Assembly: GCA_036172665.1 (NCBI GenBank)
Contig: CM069873.1
Span: forward strand, 48,268,001-48,332,000
Source: Prosopocoilus inquinatus
Lineage: Eukaryota > Arthropoda > Insecta > Coleoptera > Lucanidae
Length of the DNA: 64,000 bases
Reading direction: 5' to 3'
Shown here: in pieces, positions 1 through 11,375 of the stretch
Position numbering within the stretch: the first letter of the stretch is position 1
How the letters are laid out: each line of letters begins with the position of its first letter
Made by a program: the position numbers and the translations under genes
The notes under the pieces: model-generated
The model's input: only the letters and a program-made list of their open reading frames with translations
Databases searched by the model: none
Told to the model about the DNA's origin: nothing

Positions 1-846
1 AGCGATATGACTATAGTGAAAATTATGCATCAGAACTAGTCGCAAGACTGAATTCTACCTTCGAAGTCGTTCGCCAAAAACTGAAGAAATCAGCAGGAAA
101 AAGGGAAAGACAGTACAATAAGAAGACGAGACCTACTGAATTTCAACTAGGAGATCTACCTGTACAACCCAGCCGTAAAACCAGGTTTGTCAAGAAAGCT
201 GAGTAAGAAGTGGGAAGGACCGTATAGAATAATGGAAAGGGTAGGTCCAGTAACATACAAAATCTCCAGAATAGGCAGAAATGAAGAACAAATAGTTCAT
301 GTTAACCGGTTAAAGTGGTATGAAGATAGTGAAGACGTTCAATCGGCACCTCCAAACCAAAAAGACAAGGAGGATGCTCCACCATCAGAGAACTCGAGCG
401 GCCCAGAGTCAGAAATAGAGTCGGAAGAAGACACTAGAATTCCTAGAAACCTAGAAGAATTGGAACGAGTGTATTTCGGTGGAGAGCCACCACAATTCCC
501 ATGGGAAAATGTCATGAACCCTCCAGCAGGAGAAATAGAACCCTGGATAGGAACCCCGGTATCATTAAACGAAGAACCGGCCAGGCAACGAGTGGTAATT
601 TTTAACCCAAATGCTTTGGATGAAATTCCCGAAGACCATCAGCTACAAGACGAAGAGCCGCCAGATTTGGTGAGTAATAGTAGTGCTGATGATGTCGGGA
701 CGGATGAAGAAGAACCAACAGCAGATCAGCAAGAAACGGAGCAGATCCAAGGAGATAATGAAAATAGCAGACCACCCGAACCATCCACTGACAACGAACA
801 CCGCTACGGGACAAGGAGTAAAGGCCCTGCAGAAACCCAGCCGTGA
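1..846 (+). pseudogene. 3' end of a Ty3/gypsy polyprotein (integrase C-terminus plus acidic tail), frameshifted
   Basis: The reading frame entering the window (about 1-186) encodes the end of an integrase, and the frame at 187-846 continues it with the GPY/F-type module (KKWEGPYRIMERVGPVTYKI, then a VHVNRLKWY motif). The change of frame near position 153 is a small deletion, because the tyrosine/asparagine/proline motif normally before this module is readable in the second frame. After the module comes an acidic, proline- and glutamate-rich tail of about 150 residues ending RYGTRSKG, as in the C-termini of many gypsy polyproteins. The start of the element lies outside the window and no 3' LTR could be delimited. 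It differs clearly from the intact gypsy at 50521-57059 and has no macro domain. It is a relic and not expected to be functional. Confidence 0.8.
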
Positions 847-1881
847 GTCATGCCAAAAACACTCGTTGTTGAGAATGAGTACCTAGACATCGTTGAGGAT
901 GAGTTTTTGGATATCGTTGAGGATGAGTACCGTGACAGAAAGGAAACTGTGAAACCTGAAAGGAAAAGTAAGAATTTTAACCCCATGAATATAATATACA
1001 TAACTTATATATTTATTTTCATTATCATAATCCAATCCTTTTAATCCCCCCCCCTTTAGCAAGGTCAATGATTATTTCAAAATTTAGCAATGGATTGTTT
1101 TGTTGTTTACCTATTTTCTTTTTAATATATTTATTTCATTAATCATGGGATTTTTGTGTGTAACTGTCATTTACTTGGTTGATCGATCGATTTGATTGAT
1201 CGATCATTTGCTATGCCTGTTTCTAGACCAACAATGATTTGTGGACAATCAGCCTACGAAACCGATCACCCAAAGTTTTTCGTCGTCAAACCCTCTGAGA
1301 ATGGGAAGTTTTACTTTAAAGAAACAACTCTTAACGTCTTAACCATGGATCCAACAGCCTATACTAACGCGAAGGTAGTATTTGTTGAGAGGCACATACA
1401 AGGCCAGGTTTCTGCCTTATACGTCGGTTTACGGATAGCCTGTATAAGGCACCTAACTGTGCAGTAACAACATCTTTGTTAGATCCTCCAACCTTTTTAA
1501 AGGGTAGTTTTGTAGGGGGAGCTTTCAATAATTTATCCCTAACTTTTTATTCTTTGCATATTTTGTTAAAAATTTGTAAAAAAAAATATTCTTTGAATTA
1601 TTTGGCACAAAAAGGTTCTCTTATTGCATTTCGATAAACTCAACCGTTTTGAAGTAATAGAAGTTTAAAAGTTCGTTTGCACCTATTACGTAATATTAAT
1701 ACCCTAAAATTTACTAATTTGTTATTGGTTTTTACTAGTAGTAGGGAAATAGTAGGTAAAAGTACCTAAATACTGGTAAATGTTGGATTTCAGCGCAAAA
1801 CGGCAAAGGAAAAAGTTGTTCAGGTTTTTAAAATCCAATTTAGACATAATTCAATTGAGGAAACAATACATGCACGTCATA
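847..1881. other. Non-coding stretch after gypsy relic
   Basis: This stretch is AT-rich and shows no recognisable gene. At 876-930 a unit resembling GTTGAGGATGAGT is repeated about three times in tandem. An open frame at 1192-1467 (91 residues) has no domain I recognise and ends in a hairpin-like stretch at about 1415-1455. It could be an exon relic or chance. Confidence 0.4.
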
Positions 1882-2330
1882 CAGTGTGGGTCATTGGTAT
1901 CGATTTCTTCAAATGTGCCTTAACTATTAATTATAAAAGAAAATGTCTTCTACAAAAGTTATCGCCTATAATGAGTTCTATCTCAGCAAATTATTTTGAC
2001 ATATACAGCATGTACCATAAGTGAGTTATCTATCAAACTTATACTTTTTTTAAATTGAATTTACCAGTTTTTATTGCAGACTTCGATAGACCTCTTAAAA
2101 ATAAGTATTTTTTATTCAGCAACTATAGCCCAGAATAGAACCATTCGCAATCTACGTCTGTTCAGCGGATAAAAAAAATTTCTTCAGTGTACCTAACTAA
2201 TTACAAATATCATGTAGAATAATCCCTATGAATAAGAATAACATTTTTTTATGTACGTTTGCACAGAAACAATTGAAACTTAAAAGTTTAAATTTCTCAA
2301 AAAAAATAAACGGAACTCCCTATATATTTT
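1882..2330. repeat. MITE half-copy, same family as 27628-28165
   Basis: The sequence starts CAGTGTGGGTCATTGGTATC and then follows the left arm of the fold-back element at 27628-28165: the shared stretches 'ACAAAAGTTATCGCCT', 'CATAAGTGAGTTATC' and 'CTCTTAAAAATAAG' come in the same order. It also keeps the 'ATGTACGTTTGCACAGAAA' segment of the loop. The second arm of the fold-back is missing, so this is a truncated or one-armed copy. It is non-coding. Confidence 0.65.
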
Positions 2331-2754
2331 AACATATTCAAATAGCTCGTTAAATTCTGTTTCTAACAAATGCAACTTGTATTGGTCTGAAGTTTACGTT
2401 TTCGATATATCTGCACTTTCTGTTAGAATTACTGGGAAAAACCATATTTCAAGAAAATAAACAAAAACGAAAGAGCACAATTACGTTTATCTGTTAATTC
2501 TCAAGGAAATATTGACATTTATAAATAATCCGAGAACTTAAGTTCACAATAAAAACTAATTACAGCTGAAATTAACTAATTGCTAAAAGTTCTAACAAAG
2601 AAATTCAGTGTAAAAAAGTAACTTCTATTTTTCATCGCTTCCTTAATTTAAAATTAAAATATAATCGTTTTTGATATTATTTTATTTACATATGGGTTAT
2701 GACACACGGTTGAAATGAGAAAGGAAAATGTTATTTAATCGAATAAATTCAAAT

Positions 2755-2895
2755 TTAAATTTTCCTTCACATTTTTTAAACATTCTCCTTCACTTTTTCT
2801 AAACATTCTCCTTCACTTTTTTCAAACATTCTCCTTCGCTTTTTTTAAGCATTCTCCTTCACTTTTATTTAAACATTTACCTTCATTTTTTCAAG
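2755..2895. repeat. Minisatellite, ~28 bp unit
   Basis: About five head-to-tail copies of a unit of roughly 28 bp built on 'AACATTCTCCTTCACTTTTT', with single-base variants (CGCT, AAGC). The array ends in a GC-richer stretch at 2897-2990. It is non-coding. Confidence 0.75.
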
Positions 2896-3019
2896 TTCCT
2901 TGCTGCCGCAAGCCCCCACAAAACCAAAAACGAAGCGAAGCGCTTTCTTCTCGTCTGACCGAGAAGACCTCTGTTTAGACGCCCCCCCGTTAACAAACGA
3001 AAATTACAAAAATTAGACT

Positions 3020-3740
3020 TTTAATTGCCGCAGTTAACTGTTCTATTTTAGTCGACGTTTTGCCGTGAGGTTGACTAGTAATACTAAGGGAACCCCGGGC
3101 GAATCCTGCTTCTAGAAGGAAGAAATTCTGATTTCGCTTCGTTTTCGTTTTATGACTTAAAGAACTCGTACATAAAACTAGTAATACTAAGCGAACACAA
3201 GCGAACCCCGAGGGAATCCTGCTTTTAGAAAGAAGAGTCTGTTTTCGTTTCGTTTTCGTTTTATGACTTAAAGAACTCGTACATAAAACTAGTAATACTA
3301 AGCGAACCCCGGACGAATCCTGCTTCTAGAAGAGAGAAAGTCTGATTTCGTTTCGTTTTCGTTTTATGGCTTAAAGAACTCGTACATAAAACTAGTAATA
3401 CTAATCGAACACGAGCGAACGCCGGGCAAATCCTGCTTTTACAAGGAAGAAAGTCTGATTTCCTTTCGTTTTCGTTTTATGACTTAAAGAACTCGTACAT
3501 AAAACTAGTAATACTAAGCGAACCCGAGCGAACCCTGGCGAATCCTCCTTTCAGAAGGAAGAAAGTCTGATTTCATTTCGTTTTCGTTTTATGACTTAAA
3601 GAACTCGTACATAAAACTAGTAATACTAAGCGAACCCGAGCGAACCCTGGCGAATCCTCCTTTCAGAAGGAAGAAAGTCTGATTTCATTTCGTTTTCGTT
3701 TTATGACTTAAGGAACTCGTACATAAAACTAGTAATACTA
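3020..3740. repeat. Satellite, unit 103-113 bp, about six and a half copies
   Basis: The landmark 'ACTAGTAATACTA' recurs at about 3074, 3177, 3288, 3391, 3504, 3616 and 3728, giving periods of 103, 111, 103, 113, 112 and 112 bp. Each unit also holds a GCGAACCCGAGCGAACCC-like microrepeat, a 'CCTGCTTTTAGAAG' block and 'TTTCGTTTTCGTTTTATGAC'. The array is broken by the insertion at 3741-5650 and its last partial unit resumes at 5654-5705. The lead-in (about 3020-3073) resembles 50234-50291, so part of this unit is also dispersed. Confidence 0.85.
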
Positions 3741-5650
3741 GAGTGCGTTCAAAAATGGAGAGTGTAGGGTAGAGCGCAGGAGAGAGGTTTATTGGCAATT
3801 GAAAATTTTTGTCCAGGCTGTTTTAGTAACGTATTTATATACGCGGAGATGGCGCTAGGAGTAATTGTAAATTTGGCGCGAATGAAATGTCACATGTTGT
3901 CAATGTTAATTGCTTTAGTGATGGCGGTGTTGGTGATCATTTAAGTAAATTATAGAACTGGCACAAAAATAATGGGTTAAATCAAATTATCCGCTAAATA
4001 AACATTATTGATGATTAAATTATTTTTGTGTGACCAGAGAATAGTCTCTAATATAAACAGATTTTGAGAAAAATGGACCTCGCAAGATCTGCAAAAGAAG
4101 ATTTAAATGTGTAGTTATTGGATGCAATTCTTGTTCCAATCAGACCAAATTTCCTTCAATTTGAAATTGGGGCTGCTAATTTAGGTAACGAAGCCCTGTG
4201 ACAATTTCGATGCAAGAAGATGTGTATGCGTCATACTGATGAAAGGTTAGCATTACCGTTAGCATCATAACAATCCATAATAAGGTTTTTATTTTACCAA
4301 GTTAACAATGGCAGTAAAATATAAATTGTTACAGATATGTGTATCCAGGACATGAATGTAGGAAGATTAAATTAATATGGAGACTTAACCTGTATCCTAC
4401 ATCGTATTGCCTACCGAGACAATTCATCATTTAAATAGAAATGAAAATGCAGAAGGTAGGAGCTACAACTATGAAATCACTTTAAATAATTTTATGAAAG
4501 TGTAACAAGTATTATTATGTGTGAGTGATTAGCTGATTTATAAAATTTAAAGTTGGTGAAAGTACAACAAGTACAAGTATTCTGAATAAGAATTGTTAAA
4601 AAAAAATTAATTTGCAGTCATTTTGAAGATATTCACACTTAAAGTCAAAGATAATGTGTACGGATAAAGAAGGTATTGAATTGCAATTTTGAAAGCATTT
4701 CCATAACAATGTACAAATAATGTGTTATTACTTGCAGTTACTTTTGCAGTTAAATATAGTAATTTGAGAATAATATGTGGTTTGTTTTATTAGCTTAAAA
4801 TCAAGTAAATATCATAATTTACGCATGATTTTCCGTATCTTTAGGTTTTCTTCTCCATACATTCATTTAGGTAATACGTTATATTCTGTAAAGACTTGTA
4901 ATATATATTACAGCATATTAGAGTCTTTCCAGAATATAACGTATTACTTAAATGAATGTATGGAGAAGAAAACCTAAAGAATTATTTAAATTAAAAAGGC
5001 GCGTAAAAAGCGCGCGTAGAATAGTGACGCCATTGCAACAGATAAATACGTTACTAAGTACTATTACGTCATATTACGTGGACAAAAAATTTACATGGGA
5101 ATTGGCTCTCTCTCCTGGTAGAGCCTTACCCTGAGGGTAATGACGGCTGATTCACGCAGAGCGTTGCGAGTGCGTGGTAAAATTCTGAACGATGAGAGAC
5201 GTCCTCCGAGTGGCGCAATTTTTTATTATTACTTTTGTTACTATTACTACATGAATATGAGTATTACAGACATCGTTTAATATTTAAATCTTATTTATAT
5301 CAACCCTTGTTCCATATTTAATTTTGTTGGTTCCAAAAACAAATTATATCAAAATCCTTAAAAAAAATTATTACATTCAGTAGGGAGAATAAGTATATTT
5401 TATTTTATAAGTTATTCAATTTGTCTCGCTTCACATCTATTACACACCTATGATTTTACATATTCCGCATATCGGGCGAAATTCACCTCGCTCCTGACCG
5501 GGGAGTTGGGAGCCCACACCGAGCGGAACGCCCTTGCGATTTTAGAACGCTTCAAGTGCGAGGTGCGTCTAGTTTGAAATTGAATTTATTAACGGCTTTA
5601 GCGCACCTGTATAACTCTCACCCGTTCGGGCGTCATTTATGAACGCACCC
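3741..5650. mobile_element. Non-autonomous TIR element inserted in the satellite (Harbinger-like)
   Basis: The ends are inverted repeats: GAGTGCGTTCAAAAATG on the left, and the complement of the right end reads GGGTGCGTTCATAAATG. Satellite sequence stops at the left end and resumes at the right end. The flanking trinucleotides are CTA and TTA, consistent with a degenerate 3-bp TWA target duplication typical of PIF/Harbinger. No transposase is readable inside. It contains the fold-back at 4835-4982, and its part 4650-5115 recurs inverted at 31645-32115. The superfamily call rests only on the ends and the duplication size. Confidence 0.6.
4835..4982. repeat. Fold-back MITE with ~58 bp arms
   Basis: Two nearly perfect inverted arms (about 4835-4895 and 4921-4982) begin TCTTTAGGTTTTCTTCTCC and end with its complement, around a short loop rich in TAATATA. 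The same fold-back, with the same flanks, lies inverted at about 31798-31945. Short open frames crossing the arms on both strands arise from the palindrome and are not genes. Confidence 0.8.
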
Positions 5651-5705
5651 TTACGCGAACCCGAGCGAACCCGGGCGAATCATGCTTTTAGAAGGCAGAA
5701 CGAAA

Positions 5706-6566
5706 TTCAAGGCATGTTACGTAAAACAAGTGTTTTCTCAAAGAAAAGTTGGATAAGCGAAAACCCCTTCGCGTAAATCCAGTAATCGTTATTTATGGGG
5801 CGTCTTGGTATTATTTTTACTTGTAAAATCATTTAAAATAGTGATCAATGAAATTAATTTTTAATGCCTCCTAGTGCTGCCATTTTGGAACGACCAACGT
5901 GAACTTTCAGATAATCAATGATCACAGGTTCCTGCAGAATTACAGGAATCTGTAATAATCGACGCGCTCTAATTGGTTGTACGTTCAACGTACAGATGGT
6001 GCATCCATCCCTCAAGTGCGTTCAGTAATACTCAACGATGGCTTCAACGCTTCGCTGCTGTACTCAACCACCCCAACGTTAGCGACAATTTTCAGCGTTG
6101 AGGTGAATGAACAAGCGTGTTTACGTAAAATATACGTTGTCAGTGAGTATAGATCTTATATACTCACTGACGTTGTTCAAAAATTAAAAAATCACCACCT
6201 GTTGCATTATGTTGGTATAAAACATAAGTCCCCTATGGAACGTTATCAAAATACTAAGTTGGCAAAGTATTGGAAATTTCATGTCAAAGTAATTTTTCAA
6301 TTTAATTTTACCATTAGATTATTTACATTTATATTCATTTTAACGAGCCGTTCCAATTAATTACAGTTTGTCTGTTATAAAATTGCTTGCGTATGATAAG
6401 GTAAAAATCATGAATTTATCCATGGGTAAAGGGTGGAACAGAATAGACGGTGCTAGCCGGTGATAAGCGGTCGTAGCCGTTTGTTCAGTAAACAAGTGCA
6501 CAGATAATTCGGTTACCGAGTGTGACATTTGACATTTCTGATTGAGATTCTAACCTTATTTTGAAA
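5706..6566. other. Non-coding: CAACG-rich stretch and a perfect hairpin
   Basis: From about 5980 to 6120 the motif CAACG/CGTTG recurs many times in both orientations, as in subterminal repeats of DNA transposons. At about 6137-6174 lies a palindrome whose arms read GTCAGTGAGTATA and its complement around GATCT. The stretch probably includes the left end of the Harbinger element whose genes follow, but I could not align exact terminal repeats. Confidence 0.45.
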
Positions 6567-7830
6567 ATGGACGTGTTTGAATTATATTGCATGTTGTACA
6601 TTCTCTATTTATTTTATGTTACTGCATCTATTGTAACAAAAAACAAGAAACGGGTACTGAATAGAAGATGGTGGGTCAGAGAAATATTTAGGGACCGAAA
6701 TATAGCAGGGTACTTTGCCACAACGTTTTTAAAAATAAAAGAAACTGATCCCTAACAGTTTTTTAAGCACACTAGGATGACTAGGCCGCTATATGAATTA
6801 CTTCTTTCATTAATGAAAGATGACTTAACAAAAAGTCAATGTGTCCCCCAATTGATTTTGAATGTAGATTGGCTTTAACTTTATCGTAAGTATTAATTGC
6901 TTATACATTAATAATAGTACAGCATTCATATAGCTCAAGTTTCAATCATTTTATAGGCATCTTTCACAAGGTGTATCTTACCAGTATCTTTCTTGGACCT
7001 TTCATATGGGGAAATCTACTGTCCATGAAATTATATTAGAAACATGTGAATTGCTTTGGAAAATACTATCACCAATGTACGTTCCGCCACCAACATTAGA
7101 CGATTACCAACAAATATCAAAGGATTTTTGGAGAATGTGGAATATGCCGAATTGTGTGGGTGCAATAGACGGGAAACACATTAATATACAATATCCAGCA
7201 AATAGTGGATCAACCTTCTTTAATTACAAAAAAAAGTTTTAGTGTTGTTCTAATGGCTACTTGTGATGCTGTGATGATGATGAATTATTGTTTTACGACT
7301 GTTGAGGTCGGTGCGTATGTTAGTCAGAGTGATGGAGGTAATAATAATAATAGTTTTGTAATTCAAAATTGTGCTCTTCAGTTACATTTATTGCAGAAGT
7401 TTTTGCTCAGTCAACAATGGGGAAATTATTGTTCAGTGGCAGATTGCCTTTACCACATGATACTGCTCTCCCAAACACAAACATAATGTTTCCTTATTAT
7501 TTTGTGGGAGATGCAGCGTTTCCATTAAAAAATAATATTATGAGGCCCTTTCCAGGGAGATTGCTAGGAGATACGAAACGAATATTTAATTATAGACTCT
7601 CAAGAGCCAGGCGTACGATTGAAAATTCGTTTGGTATTCTCGTTGCTCAATGGAGAATTTTGAAAAATTCTATGATATGCTTTCCCAAAAATTGTGAGAA
7701 AATTGTACTAGCGTGCATTGCATTACATAATTTCATAAAAGTCAACAACAGAGGGATTTATTGTCCTAGAAATTATGTAGACTGGGAAGATGATGAAGGA
7801 AACCTACATTTAGGAGACTGGAGAAGATAG
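6567..7830 (+). pseudogene. PIF/Harbinger transposase (HARBI1-like, DDE_Tnp_4), decayed
   Basis: Pieces in several frames make up a Harbinger transposase. There is an N-terminal RRWWVREI stretch (about 6650-6750), an RLALTL-like segment, then VGAIDGKHI (first catalytic Asp, about 7157-7185), VEVGAYVSQSDG (second motif, with Glu where Asp is usual) and VGDAAFPL (third motif, about 7507). The C-terminal RARRTIENSFGIL block follows at about 7600. A 62-bp GT-AG intron is plausible within 7330-7395, and another ends near 6957. Lesions: an in-frame stop near 6754, a frameshift near 6850, and a frameshift in an A run near 7232. The gene faces the MADF gene at 8067-9019, the usual two-gene arrangement of PIF/Harbinger elements. 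It would have been the endonuclease/strand-transfer enzyme and is now inactive. Confidence 0.88.
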
Positions 7831-8066
7831 GTAAATGCACTTGATAGCATCAGAGTGGGATCAAATAACGCCAGCAGACATACATTTCTTCTAAGACAGA
7901 CTTTAGCTAATTAGCAAAATAATAGAATGTAAATTAAAATGAGACTTCGTTGAATGTGTAATTTTTTCATTGCTAATGTTTATGCACTTAATTTCTTTCA
8001 TTAATAAGATATGTCTAATTAATTTAGGTAAGTGTGACTAATAAACATACATTTGCATGTGTTTCT

Positions 8067-9019
8067 TTATTCATTTGACTCATCCATTAACAATTCACTG
8101 ATATACTTTAAAATTTCAGCCTTGGCTTGTTTCTTTTTGTGGTTGCTTAATAAGCTCATAAAACAAGCTAATGATTTAGCAAACTTCTCTTCATCTGTTT
8201 CTACTGGTGCAGGTTTACTGTGACAAGCTACTGCAAAAGCATCTACTGCTCTTGTGAAGTCTGCATTAAGGACATTTAAGTCATTCAATTTTTTTTTCTT
8301 TGCTGCAGAGTCTTCTCGTTGACTGGAAGACGGAGTCCCTTGTGGTACAGGCTCTGCTATGGCTGCTACATTTTCTTCCACATTCAAAATTTCATTTTCA
8401 GATGTATCTTCGTCCTCTAAATCAAAGTTACTCTTTCCCCTAAAACAATAAGAATTTGTAACAGATTTTCATTCTGATTAAATTAAATACTACTTTGGAA
8501 CTAATTCTGAAATATTTGTAACTACTTATGCCTTGAGTATTAATTTTACAACATTAACAAACAATTAAAAATATGTATTCTATACTTACTTCCTCACAAG
8601 CGTATGAGGTGCTAAAAAGGTCATCGATTCAAATAATGGCCACACTGGGTGCCACTCGCTACCACTACCTGAAGGCAAGTTCTTTCGTTTTGATTCTTTT
8701 GTGAACCGGTCTCTCAAACTTTTCCAGCGCCGCAAACATTCATCATCTAAATAACATAACAATTATACACTTTGTAATACAATACAGGACAAGAGTAGCG
8801 AGGTTCATATATCAAAAATTATGTGAACACAAAATCAAAACTGTAATTTGTGAGCAAAATTTAAAATAATTCAGTAAATAAATTACCTGTTACTCCTAAT
8901 TTAATGGATATTTCGTTCCAAATTCTACTTTTCTGGATTGCATTTCTGAAACCAGGTGTAGTTTTATCATACAATATATAATGCTTTCTGACTTCTTCGA
9001 TTAAGCGTTTGTCATCCAT
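8067..9019 (-). CDS. MADF (Myb/SANT-like) protein of the Harbinger element, three exons
   Basis: Three exons fit on the minus strand: 9019-8887, 8746-8590 and 8439-8067. All junctions are GT-AG and phases match, giving about 220 residues without a stop. Exon 1 opens MDDKRLIEEVRKHYILYD and exon 2 continues CLRRWKSLRDRF, together a MADF/SANT-type DNA-binding domain (about residues 1-95). Exon 3 carries an acidic and Ser/Gln-rich linker, a KKKK basic patch and a C-terminal helix (KFAKSLACFMSLL...) like the BESS-type interaction region of such proteins. In the family this partner binds the element's ends and helps bring the transposase into the nucleus. Its frame is intact while the transposase beside it is broken, which suggests recent decay or, less likely, retention by the host. 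Confidence 0.8.
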
Positions 9020-9848
9020 GATGTACGACACGTGCTAAACAATACTGACTGTCACTAGTCACTGTATAAAAGCAGTAAAGGTTAGGTTTGTTACGCTTAC
9101 CGCCGTGAAAGTAGAAAGTCGACGAACTTTCTTCGGTTACTACCGGCTTGTACCGGTGAATGACTTTCGTTCTGTTCGTCATAATCGGCAAACACATGTT
9201 TTAACTTGATGCGACGCAGCTATCGCCGCTTAATAGAGTGCCTTAAATCGAGTGTGGACATACGTGGAGTCGATTTCTATTGGTCGCGAGCGATTTTCCA
9301 CTTTACTTACCAAGGTCGGTAATCATATTTGTTCTAAGCGTATTTGATGTGGTAAGAGAAATGTTATTTCATATGGTTATTCGTTAATTTAACCTACATT
9401 GAGACGATTGTGACTGTTTAATGGTGTTGTTAATTAATCAGTTAATTGTTTTTGTTAATAGTGTATACTATATTGTTGTTGACTTTACTGTTACTAAGAA
9501 ATTAGTTGTCAGATTCGTAGACAAGAATTTTTGTTATTTATTGAGTGTGACACAAAGGTAAGAATTTCTTTTAATATTAACTACAAACATTTTTTAAAAA
9601 TCCTAGCCCAGAAGTATAGTATTGTGTAACAACTAATAAAAAGAAATAACAATTTGATACTGTCCGTACTCTTATAACCTCGTAAGTTATTTTTGGGTAA
9701 TATATACCTACATTTATTAATGAATAAAAGTTACAGAAAAATTACAGTTTTTTTTTTTTTTATCTTACAAAATAACGCTGATGAGATTTATAAGTACTGT
9801 ATCGAAATGTGCACTTATGGTATTTATAAAACAATTCTTTACAGTACT
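9020..9848. other. Non-coding: right flank of Harbinger element
   Basis: Apart from the 5' flank of the MADF gene I see no gene. At about 9110-9230 a GC-richer stretch has 'ACCGGCTTGTACCGGT' and 'GCCGCTTAAT', faintly like the left flank at 6450-6480 in inverted orientation. This is a candidate for degenerate terminal repeats of the Harbinger element. The rest is AT-rich. Confidence 0.35.
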
Positions 9849-10290
9849 ATGGTTGGGTGTGGCAATTGGTTGTTTGAATCAGTCATCGTAGGGATTTCTG
9901 ATGAAAGCTTTTCCTCGAGATCGTGTAAGGAGGAAACAATGGACTGACCAAGTAAATCTAAGGGACTGGGAGCCCACGAATTATTCATGGCTGTGTGAGG
10001 TACGACTTGTGCCAATGTATTAAAATAAACACTGTAACATATTAAAAATATCAAACCAACTAAAGTGTGTATCTTTTAGGTAGTATATTTTACACCTGAA
10101 ATATGAGAAAAGCCCAGAACTGATGGCAAGAGAGTATTAAGAAGAACGAGCCGCCTGCAAAAAAACGGAAACCACTTGCCGAAAGAACAATTCCACAGCC
10201 TACAGTTCTTGTACAGCAGGCGGCATTACAAGCATAGCCTACAGTTCCTGTAGAGCAGGCAACATTAGAAGCACAGCCTAGTTTGAAAAG
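9849..10290 (+). pseudogene. THAP-domain gene fragment, two exons, broken
   Basis: Exon 1 (to 9999, donor GTACGA) starts MVGCGNW. After a frame change near 9900 it reads FPRDRVRRKQWTDQVNLRDW followed by EPTNYSWLCE, which matches the middle of a THAP (C2CH) zinc finger. Exon 2 begins about 10081 and starts V(V/Y)FTPEI, the usual continuation after the third metal ligand, but has a stop where Trp is expected. A short repeated Gln/Pro/Val/Ala motif follows. The second Cys spacing and later ligands are not intact. THAP domains occur in P-element transposases and in host DNA-binding proteins; nothing further of a P transposase follows here. It is non-functional. Confidence 0.6.
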
Positions 10291-11129
10291 TTTTAAGAAA
10301 AATTGCTTATTTTATAGCAATCCAGAAACATTTAATTTTTTATGAGGCTAGAAACTGTATTCCAACAGTATTTTGAATTTCTTAATTAAATAAAAATATG
10401 AAACATGAAAAATGTAATAATATAAAAGACAGTGAATCTATTTTAAATTGCCGATTAAAAATGAAAATAAAAAGATTCATTACATTTATGGCATCACAGT
10501 TATAATACAATATAAATACTATGTCGATGGTATTTGCTGTAAATTATATAATTATTTTTATTATATAAGTATTTTAGTGTCTACATATTAGCATAAATGT
10601 TTATTTCATTTCATATTTGTTTATGTTCTTTTCTTAATTGTGTAATTATGTTCTATGAATAAATATACTTAAAAGTGAAGCGCTTATGTTTTTCTTACTT
10701 GAAATGCAGTCATGGTTATAGTCGGAGGAAGAAAATGGCAAATTAGGATAAGTCAACAGACGCCTGCCTAATTTCAAATTTGCAATTTTAACACTTATTT
10801 GGTTACAAATAAAGACAAAATACTTCTTTAATATATATTGTGGTATTCTGTGAAGTGTAAAAGAGTGAAATTGTTAAAAATGGTATTTTACTGTTGTATA
10901 CCTCATGCAAAAACAATAACAACCAACAAAAAATGCACATGTTTCCAAAGGATGAAAAGGTATTATTTAATAATAGTTTTGTTAGAACAATACATGGTCT
11001 GCAAACTACAGTGCTTTTTTTTAACTGTGGCCATAGGGTACGTGCTAAAAATTTTGCCTCGATGTTCTGGTGAAAATTGCAAGCAGATTTTGGTTTCTAA
11101 TATTCAGTTACATAATTTATTAGAAAATA
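10291..11129. other. Non-coding AT-rich stretch
   Basis: I see no gene here. An open frame at 10838-11203 has no recognisable domain, unusual composition, and runs through the MITE that starts near 11130, so I do not call it. Confidence 0.5.
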
Positions 11130-11375
11130 CACAATACCAGAATAAGAGGTGCGTCATTAATTTAATTATTTTAATATTAAAAGACAAAATTTTTATTGAA
11201 TAAATATGAATCGAATAGGTTCACGTTGGAAATAAATTAGTCACTGACCTCTAAAATGTCTGGATGACGAATTAATTTTTGACTTTGACCTATTCGGTGC
11301 AGATTTACCCGTTAATAATTTCAGCTTTTCATATTAAATTAACTAAAATAATGACGCACCTCTTATTTTGGCAAT
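11130..11375. repeat. MITE with ~22 bp inverted ends
   Basis: The left end reads CCAGAATAAGAGGTGCGTCA and the right end is its near-perfect complement (ATGACGCACCTCTTATTTTG), 245 bp apart. The interior is non-coding and AT-rich. The superfamily is not clear from the ends and no clean target duplication was found. It sits directly upstream of the decayed EnSpm-type transposase and may have removed its 5' part. Confidence 0.65.

Noticed and set aside
1192..1467. 91-residue open frame
   Set aside because: No recognised domain, and its tail is hairpin-like; mentioned as part of the non-coding stretch only.
4777..5134. Two open frames across the fold-back (also at 31644-32001)
   Set aside because: They share the palindrome's sequence on both strands and have no domain; conservation is explained by the repeat.
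9777..9800. CTGATGAG-like hammerhead core
   Set aside because: No stem II, no GAAA at a suitable distance, no stem I partner.
10838..11203. 121-residue open frame
   Set aside because: Runs into the MITE at 11130 and its tail is MITE sequence; no recognisable domain.
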